A stretch of DNA of 64,000 nt from Burkholderiaceae bacterium. Lineage in GTDB: Bacteria; Pseudomonadota; Gammaproteobacteria; Burkholderiales; Burkholderiaceae_C. The notes under the pieces were generated by a model, which searched no databases, was not told where the DNA came from, and saw only the letters and a program-made list of their open reading frames with translations. How positions within the stretch are numbered: position 1 is the first letter of the stretch; each line of letters opens with the position of its first letter. Shown here in pieces: positions 8,741-14,469 of the stretch. Where the stretch lies: assembly GCA_024235915.1 (NCBI GenBank), contig JACKLO010000011.1, positions 331,052 through 395,051 of the forward strand, in the 5' to 3' direction. Position numbers and translations under genes: made by a program.

Positions 8741-8793
8741 CATGAAGAATCTACTGTAGGTGGTGACCTCCGTCCAAAGGCTATGATGTGCGG

Positions 8794-9729
8794 ATGGCCG
8801 AAACACACGACCAGCGCCGCGCTGACTTCCTCGCTCGTCTGACCAGAACCCAGCTCGAGCGGCTCTCACACATCGACTTCAAGCTGTACTTCCTGGGCGA
8901 GTTGCGGCGCGCAGACGTCGTCGACCGGTTCGGAACTGGACCCGCCGGTGCGACGCGGGACATTGCGCTGTACAGGGAAGTGGCCCCGGAGAACCTGTCG
9001 CTCGACAACGCTGACAAGGTCTACCGAACGACCCAGGCGTTCACGCCGTTGTTCGAACATGCGCCCCAGCGAGTGCTGACGGCCCTGTCTCAAGGCTTTG
9101 GCGAGGGTCTCGGTGACCACCTACAGCCGCTGCTTCGGTCCGAGATACCGAACGCGCTGAGCCTGCCGAAGATGTCTGTGCTAGCACCGATTACTCGCGC
9201 CATCAGTCGCGGCAAGGCGGTGAAGCTTGGCTACACGTCCATCGAGAGCGGGCACACCGAGCGCGAGCTCGTGCCGCTGGCGTTGGTGGACATTGGCATT
9301 CGCTGGCACGTTCGCGCCTTCGACCGTCGGCATGCGCAGTTCCGCGACTTCGTCTTAACCCGTATGGACGAGCCAACGGTGCTCGAAGACAGCCCCGTGC
9401 AGCGGCATGAGTCAGCCGAAGCCGATGTGCAGTGGAACCGCGTCATTGAGTTGGAGTTCGTGCCGCATCCCCAGCATCCGCGACCGGAGGTCGTGTGCAT
9501 GGACTACGGCATACAACCTGGAGGTGTCCTCAAGGTGCCGGTCCGTGCGGCGAACGCCGGCTACATGCTGCGACGATGGACGGTCGACTGCTCGCCCGAC
9601 CACAGTCTTCGTGGGCTGGAGTACGCCTTGTGGTTAAGAGACCCGCTCGCGCTCTACGGTGCGAACAATGCCCAACTCGCACCTGGCTACAAGGACCCGC
9701 GATCGGCCCGAGAAATCAAGGCGCTCTGA
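8794..9729 (+). CDS. capW: WYL-domain regulator of CBASS (CapW/BrxR type)
   Basis: A 311-residue protein divergent from the CBASS operon. An N-terminal winged-helix region (about 10-85, TQLERLSHIDFKLYFLGE...RADVVDRFG) is followed by a WYL domain (about 125-225) with the family pattern at 'VPLALVDIGIRWHVRAFD' and a C-terminal dimerisation extension. CapW and BrxR are WYL repressors that sit beside phage-defence operons and keep them low until infection. The ATG at 8794 is preferred to the GTG two codons upstream. The palindrome at 8724-8740 lies 53 bp before this start. Confidence 0.85.
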   Translation: MAETHDQRRADFLARLTRTQLERLSHIDFKLYFLGELRRADVVDRFGTGPAGATRDIALYREVAPENLSLDNADKVYRTTQAFTPLFEHAPQRVLTALSQGFGEGLGDHLQPLLRSEIPNALSLPKMSVLAPITRAISRGKAVKLGYTSIESGHTERELVPLALVDIGIRWHVRAFDRRHAQFRDFVLTRMDEPTVLEDSPVQRHESAEADVQWNRVIELEFVPHPQHPRPEVVCMDYGIQPGGVLKVPVRAANAGYMLRRWTVDCSPDHSLRGLEYALWLRDPLALYGANNAQLAPGYKDPRSAREIKAL

Positions 9730-10406
9730 TGCCTAGCGCCAGATGGATGATCGCTAACGCTACATCGGGGACGTCCAGGCCGCTTCAACGCTCCAAATGT
9801 CAGCAGTCGGTTGCAGAGCCGCCGTTGCTGTCATGAGCTTGAGCGGCCGCTAGCGGTGCACAGGAGCCTCTCAATCTCCGCTCATCAGTGTAGGACTGTG
9901 CGGTTGCGCGTTCGGTGCCGATCGGTTGGCATCTGCCGCGGCAGTCTGCGGTCCGGTGGTACCCGGCACTCAGATGAGGAGGCCGAGGTCCAAGGCCGCC
10001 CTGCCCCGGCCAGCACAACACGGGGTAGGGCAGAGCGTTCGACGAGCAAGAAGTCCGTCAGATCGCTTCCGCATCCTGCTGTGCTCCGAGGGCGGTAGCG
10101 ACTGTCCGGTCCTTCTTGGAGGGCAAGCTGGGCCGGTAGAGATCAGCAGTGTGGCCAAGTTGGGCTTCTACTGGCAGACGGGGGTGGCAACTTAGCCTTC
10201 TAGTCAGCTTTCGGGGCTTGACCCATCGCCGCGATCGTGCAGAGCCGGTGCGGCACAGAAATCGTGTGAAGTGTTGCGTGCAAGGTGGGCCACTAGTGTG
10301 TCGGCACGGGGGGCAAGTTGGGCCGCCGGTGTGCTGCCACCAATTTGCGATCTATTTTCCCGGGCCACTGGGATCTCCGCGCCCAGTCTTGCCTAGGTCG
10401 TGCACT
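9730..10406. other. Gene-free junction sequence with degenerate repeats
   Basis: These 677 bp downstream of capW have no convincing gene. From about 10145 to 10380 the sequence shows loosely repeated, G-rich segments around 'CAAGTTGGGC' and 'CAAGGTGGGCC', which resemble worn mobile-element ends. A hairpin repeat also lies here (9998-10031). The stretch looks like recombination debris between capW and the broken tnpT copy. Confidence 0.5.
9998..10031. repeat. Hairpin repeat, copy 1
   Basis: GCCCTGCCCCG pairs with CGGGGTAGGGC with one mismatch across a 12-nt loop. The hairpin and its flanks (about 9989-10073) resemble 10848-10935, where a similar hairpin follows the broken tnpT copy. There is no T run. 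It may be a transposon-derived direct repeat or a terminator. Confidence 0.5.
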
Positions 10407-10815
10407 GACGCCGCGGATCGCCGAGTCGCAATGGAACTAGAGCGCGAGCGGTCTGCCCGTGCGAAGGCCGAGCGTGCGGCGGAGGGGTGGGCCGCCAAGG
10501 CCGACGCTGCAAGACGAGAAACTGTCACAGCCACCGACGAGTTTCAGCGAAAGCTGGACGCGGCGCATACGCGGGAGTAGCAGCTCCAGGGCCAACTCGG
10601 AGCGGCTACGGCCGACCTTGTCCAAGAGCGCACCATGCGCCAAAGCGCACAAAGTGCAGCCCACACGCAGGAGGCCAATGCCCGTGCCGCCCGCGAACAA
10701 GCTGCCACCTTGCAGCAGACGCTTGAACGGTTGGCGGGGATGCTGGCAGCCAGCGCATCATCCCCACCGAAGCAGGCCGTGCGACGCAAGCGCGCGGTTC
10801 CAATTGCGGACTGAG
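10407..10815 (+). pseudogene. Truncated, stop-interrupted tnpT copy
   Basis: This reads as the last ~135 codons of the TnpT/KfrA-like protein at 2161-3150. Copy and original share, for example, RRVAMELERERSARAKAER, ADAARRETVTAT, KLDAAH and, at the end, the basic tail. The frame is closed by a TAG at 10578-10580, where the intact gene has an ATG codon (RE-stop-QL against REMQL). It then continues in frame to TGA at 10813-10815. Homology begins abruptly at GACGCCGCGGATCGC (2743 in the intact gene). Roughly a fifth of bases differ, so this is a paralogue from a related element rather than a fresh duplication. Confidence 0.88.
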
Positions 10816-10856
10816 ACTGGCCGCTGCCGTCCGCGTCACCCGACGCCCCAAGACCG

Positions 10857-10888
10857 CCCTGCCCCAGGGGCCGCAACACGGGGCAGGG
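10857..10888. terminator. Hairpin between converging genes (repeat copy 2)
   Basis: CCCTGCCCC and GGGGCAGGG form a perfect 9-bp stem over a 14-nt loop. It lies between the end of the broken tnpT copy and the end of the converging nuclease-like gene. No T tract follows, so intrinsic termination is uncertain. It is related to the hairpin at 9998-10031. Confidence 0.4.
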
Positions 10889-10951
10889 AAGGGCGTGCAA
10901 TAAGCAAGTTCTGGCGAAGCCGCTTCGGACCCGCCGGGCTGCGAGGGCAGC

Positions 10952-11743
10952 TCACGTGAACAACTTGCCTTCGACGCGCTTGATGTACTTGTTGGTGTAG
11001 TGCAAGTCCGGCTCGTGCTTCACCGGGCGCACCAAGAGTCGGAAGGCTGGCTTCGCCAGGCTGCTCGCGTCAAAGGTGACGAGGCCGAGGCCGAACATCT
11101 GGCAAAGCGCAATGAGCCGATCGAGTTCCTCCGGGGATGCATCTGCTGGCACTACCAAGTAGCTCTTGTGGGAGAAGAGCATATGGGCGCAAGCCTGGCC
11201 GAAGCCGATCAGGAGGCTTGCGGTGTCGACCTTGATCTCCGCCGAAACGATGCTTGTCGGTCCCTTGATCACGTCGCTCCGGCGACTCTCGTTCTTTCCG
11301 AGGACATCCGGCGTCCCCCAGCGGTCCCTGAACGCATTGCCGCCGAGAGGGATCGCCACGGTGACCTCCTCAAGGTCATTCGTCAGCCAAGCTGCGAATA
11401 GTGGGTAGAACCTTTCTTCGGGAATGCGGACTGCTCGCCCTACGACGGGGAGCTTGGGCTCAGCCACCTGGGCGTCAGCCGAGTCCCTGAAGCGGATGTG
11501 CCGATACACACCCTTCGCGGGCTTGTAGACCTTCGAAGGAAAGTGCCGATCGAGATTGACGACGTCGTTCGACAGGCTTTTTAGGTTTCTGTCGGGGTGC
11601 AGCTGCCGCATTGCTTGCACCAACTCCGTGTAGGTCAGTCCCTCGGGATGCTGCTGCAGTAGCTCCACGGCTGCCAACCTGATGCGAGCGCGCTGATTGG
11701 GGCGCTTTTTCTGCGCAGTCGAGGTAGTCACGTGAGGCTCCAT
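10952..11743 (-). CDS. HARE-HTH / PD-(D/E)XK nuclease-like protein (COG2958-like)
   Basis: A 263-residue protein. Residues about 18-82 form a winged helix of the HARE-HTH kind (RLAAVELLQQHPEGLTYTELVQAM), followed by a Lys-rich wing. Residues about 105-260 look like a PD-(D/E)XK nuclease fold: D146 in GTPDVLG, E169-x-K171 in VSAEIK and Gln183 in GFGQACAH, with a hydrophobic core strand LVVPA after them. This suggests a DNA-targeting restriction-like or regulatory protein, but no biological role is known to me. It sits in a defence island, divergent from an XRE regulator. The fold assignment is by motif reading only. Confidence 0.65.
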   Translation of the reverse strand: MEPHVTTSTAQKKRPNQRARIRLAAVELLQQHPEGLTYTELVQAMRQLHPDRNLKSLSNDVVNLDRHFPSKVYKPAKGVYRHIRFRDSADAQVAEPKLPVVGRAVRIPEERFYPLFAAWLTNDLEEVTVAIPLGGNAFRDRWGTPDVLGKNESRRSDVIKGPTSIVSAEIKVDTASLLIGFGQACAHMLFSHKSYLVVPADASPEELDRLIALCQMFGLGLVTFDASSLAKPAFRLLVRPVKHEPDLHYTNKYIKRVEGKLFT

Positions 11744-11851
11744 CCGTGGACTTGATCCGGACCCGACCGTTGCCGCCCTGTCAGTCGGTCGTGTCGTAGC
11801 GAGGTATCAGGAATAGTCTGATTTCGAATATTCTAAGTTCGCATTGAACCT

Positions 11852-11873
11852 TGGGCCACAACAAGACGTGGCC
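11852..11873. promoter_or_regulatory. Inverted repeat before the XRE gene
   Basis: GGGCCAC and GTGGCCC form a perfect 7-bp inverted repeat with an 8-nt spacer, ending 1 nt before the ATG at 11875. It could be an autoregulatory operator for the XRE protein or an mRNA hairpin that hides the start codon. The rest of the divergent promoter region (11744-11851) includes the AT-rich stretch around 11815-11840. Confidence 0.45.
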
Positions 11874-11874
11874 C

Positions 11875-12213
11875 ATGTCTCAGAAGCCGTTTCCACCGCC
11901 GTACGCCATCCTCACCGAACTGCTGGTTGCCGCGCGCCTTTCAGCGGGTGTGACGCAGAAGGTCCTAGCGGAGCGCCTGTCGATCAGTCAGAGCTCAGTC
12001 AGTAAGGTTGAGCGCGGGGTGCAACGGCTAGATCTAGTGGAGTTGCACCACTGGCTCTCAGCTTTAGGGGAGCCAAGCCTTGCCGACTTTGCGATCGCCT
12101 TCGAGGACCAGGTCAGAAGGCAGACTGCGGTGGAGCAGCGCTGGTTGCGGCGAAAGCGGGGGACAGTGGCTGGTGTCGATGCGCCCCGCCAGCGTCGAAG
12201 GGACGCAACGTAG
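11875..12213 (+). CDS. XRE-family helix-turn-helix regulator
   Basis: A 112-residue protein with a Cro/CI-type HTH at about residues 10-65 (LLVAARLSAGVTQKVLAERL, then SISQSSVSKVERGVQRLD). The rest is basic (WLRRKRG, RQRRRDAT). The start MSQKPFPPP at 11875 is preferred over an in-frame ATG at 11851, because the upstream codons overlap the GGGCCAC inverted repeat. It is divergent from the nuclease-like gene and probably regulates it, as in many toxin or restriction modules with a controller protein. Confidence 0.75.
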   Translation: MSQKPFPPPYAILTELLVAARLSAGVTQKVLAERLSISQSSVSKVERGVQRLDLVELHHWLSALGEPSLADFAIAFEDQVRRQTAVEQRWLRRKRGTVAGVDAPRQRRRDAT

Positions 12214-12593
12214 GTGGCTCCGATGACGAGCGGCCCGATAACCCGCCGATCGCACGCGCGCCAGAGCGACATGACGATTTAACTCGCCTCCAGGACGGTC
12301 TTGCGTTTTTGGCGGTCAACAGCCAGCACTTCTGGGAACGCCGCTCGAATGCACATGCTCCGGCCGCCGTACGTGGTCGCCGCTGCGTGAAGGTGAACTT
12401 TGTGTGACACGACCGCGCACATCGATCAGGTACCACCTGCGCCAACCGGAGGTGAAGGTTGGGCGACCTTTCCATCGTGTGTCTTGGCTATGGCCTTTAG
12501 CAGGGTGAAGCGTCAGTCGGTACAGAGATCACGTGCGCCCACCATGCATGTCATGGGTGGTCAACCATCACTCAAGCGCCAAGCGCAAGTAAT
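12214..12593. other. Gene-free flank left of the dif-like site
   Basis: No complete gene is seen in these 380 bp. An open frame ending with TGA at 12405-12407 reads convincingly over a short stretch (DDLTRLQDGLAFLAVNSQHF) but has no start codon or ribosome-binding site. It may be a gene fragment frameshifted from something ending near here. The last ~60 bp are AT-richer and lead into the dif-like site. Confidence 0.4.
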
Positions 12594-12621
12594 AGTTAAC
12601 ATAAGATACATTAGCGCGCGC
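12594..12621. other. dif/XerCD-like attachment site
   Basis: The 28-bp layout is 11-6-11. The first arm AGTTAACATAA matches the XerD arm of E. coli dif (reverse complement ATTTAACATAA) at 10 of 11 positions. The centre GATACA matches TATACA at 5 of 6. The other arm, TTAGCGCGCGC, is degenerate relative to the XerC arm. A hybrid with one good and one poor arm is what integration of a filamentous-phage-type (IMEX) element at dif leaves at one end. The match is to the E. coli sequence from memory. Confidence 0.7.
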
Positions 12622-12651
12622 AGAAAGACACCCGAAGGGAGGGCTTCACCT

Positions 12652-12999
12652 ATGAGGCTGCACCTTCGGAGTATCGATCACGGGCCCGTCTCACTGCCAA
12701 TTTGGCAGTCGATCCTGGAGGACCTGGCGAACCCGCCACCAACACGCGTGGCGCGGGTCCTGGGCGTCAGTCAACGGACCGTGTACCGGTGGAACGCCAC
12801 CGGTCACGCTCCGCGTGTGGCGCAGCTGGCTCTGTTCTGGTTGACGCGCTGGGGCCAGTCCCTGGTGCACGCCAATGCCGAGCGCGACTGCGTCGAAGCG
12901 GTCGGGCTGGCTCGGTCCTTGGGTGACCAGGTCGAGCGACTGAACGCCGAGGTGGCGAACCTTCGCGCGCTGTCGGCACCGGGAGGTGGCCATGACTGA
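12652..12999 (+). CDS. Small HTH-like protein of inovirus-type elements
   Basis: A 115-residue protein starting MRLHLRSIDHGPVSLP, with GGGAGG 9 nt upstream. Residues about 30-60 form a helix-turn-helix-like region (PPPTRVARVLGVSQRTVYRWN). Residues about 90-108 are predicted coiled coil (LGDQVERLNAEVANLR). Proteins of this kind occur, as far as I recall, near replication genes in filamentous phages and related elements of Xanthomonadales and Burkholderiales (DUF3653-like). The function is not known. A frameshifted second copy lies at 14143. Confidence 0.7.
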   Translation: MRLHLRSIDHGPVSLPIWQSILEDLANPPPTRVARVLGVSQRTVYRWNATGHAPRVAQLALFWLTRWGQSLVHANAERDCVEAVGLARSLGDQVERLNAEVANLRALSAPGGGHD

Positions 13000-13370
13000 G
13001 CGGGGGTCACAAGGGGGCCGCGCCCCCTACGTCAGCGGAGCGACCGTCCATCAAGCCAGCCAGCGGAGCGATGGTCGAGGGCCGACACCCTGCCCCGCGG
13101 GCATGCCTCACGGTGGACCTGGCTGGCTCCGCGCGCCTTCCACACCAAGCGATCGGACCGGATCTCCGGCGCAACTTCAACGCGACCTGCAGGGCCGGGA
13201 AGCGGCGGCCTGGACGGAGGGCGAAGCGCCAGCTTCGACCCCCGGCCGGGCTGGCGCAGCCCGCACGCGGTACGCGGGCGGGGACCCGAAGGGGCCCCGG
13301 CCCAACTCATCATGGAGTGAATCGAGCATGGATCACATGGACCATGGACAGGCGGCCGACCACGGCCGCA

Positions 13371-13403
13371 CCTTCCCCCCGTCCTGTAACACGGGGGGAA
13401 AGG
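13371..13403. repeat. Strong C/G-run hairpin
   Basis: CCTTCCCCCCGT pairs with ACGGGGGGAAAGG (12 pairs, one bulged A) over the 8-nt loop cctgtaac. It is the most stable stem seen in the island. It could be a single-strand replication origin or packaging hairpin of a filamentous element, or a terminator. The stem is seen directly; the role is inferred. Confidence 0.6.
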
Positions 13404-13422
13404 TAGACGAATGGTGGCAAAG

Positions 13423-13441
13423 TGGTAGCACCGAGCTACCA
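13423..13441. promoter_or_regulatory. Operator-like inverted repeat before the RHH gene
   Basis: TGGTAGC and GCTACCA form a perfect inverted repeat with a 5-nt spacer, ending 7 nt before the ATG of the ribbon-helix-helix gene. RHH proteins commonly repress their own genes by binding such short repeats. Confidence 0.5.
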
Positions 13442-13448
13442 TCGACCG

Positions 13449-13832
13449 ATGGCAACGACTCTGCGACTGCCCGAGGGGCTGATGACCGAGGCTCAGGCGT
13501 ACGCGACCAACCTGGGCCTGTCGATGAACGGTCTGGTGGCAGTGGCGCTGCGCGAGTATCTGGACGACCGACGCATGCGCAGGTCCGCTGGGCCGTCGGA
13601 CCCCTCCGGTTCATCCGGGGCAAGCTCCGGGCCGTCCGAGGCCACGCCGGTGCCGGCCATGCCGCCGACTCAGAGCAACGGGGGGAAGGACTCGGCCCCG
13701 GCCGTGCCCGAGACTCCCCGGAAGTGCCGGCGGCCGAAGTCGAAGTCGGACCCCTGCCCCCTCGGCAAGATCAAGCCATCGGGCCACGTGCTCAAGTGGA
13801 AGGAGTGCTGCGGCTGCAACCCTCTGGCCTGA
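13449..13832 (+). CDS. Ribbon-helix-helix (CopG/Arc-like) protein
   Basis: A 127-residue protein. The first 45 residues fit a ribbon-helix-helix DNA-binding fold (MATTLRLPEGLMTEAQAYA, then GLSMNGLVAVALREYLDD). Residues about 50-95 are a Ser/Pro/Gly-rich linker, and the tail is basic with a Cys cluster (KWKECCGCNPLA). A perfect inverted repeat lies just upstream, suggesting autorepression. It is probably the transcriptional or copy-number regulator of the mini-element. Confidence 0.68.
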   Translation: MATTLRLPEGLMTEAQAYATNLGLSMNGLVAVALREYLDDRRMRRSAGPSDPSGSSGASSGPSEATPVPAMPPTQSNGGKDSAPAVPETPRKCRRPKSKSDPCPLGKIKPSGHVLKWKECCGCNPLA

Positions 13833-14146
13833 CCTGGCTGGATCGCGTGACGCCGATCCTGCGTCGGCGATGGGAACCCCTGATCGCCTACGGCCTGGGC
13901 GGTCCGAGGCCAGGTGACACAACAAAGGTTGTCGAGCACTGGGGCCGTCGCATGACCCGATCCGGGGCGCTCAAGCTCGGGGCCTTCGGCCTCGCCCGGG
14001 AGTTCGAAGCCCGGTTCTGGCTGGCACACTGGGGCCATCGCGCGGGCCTGTGGACAACCCCTGTGGACAACCTCGGAAACTCGGCGGCGCCAGTCGATAC
14101 ATTAGCGCGCGCAGAACAACACCCGAAGGGAGGGCTTCACCTATGA
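13805..14146 (+). CDS. Uncharacterised protein crossing the internal attachment site
   Basis: An open frame of about 113 codons from a GTG at 13805, overlapping the end of the RHH gene. The segment from 13830 to 14080 (TWLDRVTPILRRRWEPLIAY, later LAREFEARFWLAHWGH) has the Trp/Arg-rich look of a real protein. The last ~20 residues are encoded by the repeated attachment region and so may be artificial. In a circular element the 3' end would differ. No family is recognised, and the start is uncertain. Confidence 0.4.
   Translation: MLRLQPSGLTWLDRVTPILRRRWEPLIAYGLGGPRPGDTTKVVEHWGRRMTRSGALKLGAFGLAREFEARFWLAHWGHRAGLWTTPVDNLGNSAAPVDTLARAEQHPKGGLHL
14049..14071. repeat. Two DnaA-box-like direct repeats
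   Basis: TGTGGACAAC occurs twice with a 13-nt period, 25 bp before the internal attachment site. It resembles the DnaA box (TGTGGATAA) apart from one C. It may be a replication-related motif or a chance repeat inside the overlapping open frame. Confidence 0.4.
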
Positions 14147-14469
14147 GGCTGGACCTTCGCAGTATCGATCACGGGCCCGTCTCACTGCCAATTTGGCAGT
14201 CGATCCTGGAGGACCTGGCAACCCGCCACCAACACGCGTGGCACGGGTCCTGGGCGTCAGTCAACGGACCGTCTACCGGTGGAACGCCACGGGTCACGCT
14301 CCGCGCGTGGCGCAGCTGGCTTTGTTCTGGTTGACGCGCTGGGGCCAGTCCCTGGTGCACGCCAACGCCGAGCGCGACTGCGTCGAAGCGGTCGGGCTGG
14401 CTCGGTCTTTGGGTGACCACATCGAGCGACTGAACGCCGAGGTGGCGAATCTTCGCGCGCTGTCAGCAC
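14096..14469 (+). pseudogene. Second, truncated copy of the mini-element start (frameshifted HTH-like gene)
   Basis: About 374 bp nearly identical to 12605-12980. The HTH-like gene starts at 14143. One G is missing near 14219 (gacctggcaaccc against gacctggcgaaccc), which shifts the frame so that translation ends at 14334. Downstream the original frame is otherwise preserved (SVNGP, then in the other frame RVAQLALFWLTRWGQS). The repeat stops at the ccmI stop codon (14470-14472). The sequence left of this copy lacks the good XerD-like arm present at 12594. Confidence 0.85.

Larger units (their letters stand above)
13000..13448. other. Intergenic region of the mini-element
   Basis: These 449 bp hold no convincing gene; one frame is open through the region but has no coding character. 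It contains the G/C hairpin at 13371-13403, a CATGGACCATG palindrome near 13336-13350 and the operator-like repeat at 13423-13441. In filamentous phages a comparable intergenic region carries replication origins and the packaging hairpin. Confidence 0.45.
12605..14469. mobile_element. Tandem mini-element inserted at a dif-like site (inovirus/satellite-like)
   Basis: The sequence from GATACATTAGCGCGCGC at 12605 recurs at 14096, so the unit length is 1,491 bp. The second copy runs only to about 14469. The unit carries three small genes (HTH-like, ribbon-helix-helix, uncharacterised), a strong hairpin and a DnaA-box-like repeat. It has no coat, Zot or rolling-circle replication genes. This fits a defective filamentous prophage or a tiny satellite that uses host XerCD and a helper. 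The right end is truncated at the ccmI stop codon. Confidence 0.55.

Noticed and set aside
10145..10380. Possible insertion-sequence end with short repeats
   Set aside because: The repeats are too degenerate, no transposase remnant is visible, and no terminal inverted repeat could be paired.
10149..10580. A complete 143-codon gene
   Set aside because: Only its second half is protein-like (TnpT remnant). The first half is non-coding, and the frame ends at a premature stop within the homologous stretch.
12594..12621. The undisturbed chromosomal dif site
   Set aside because: One arm is degenerate and identical to the internal repeat at 14096, so this is better read as an element/host hybrid junction.
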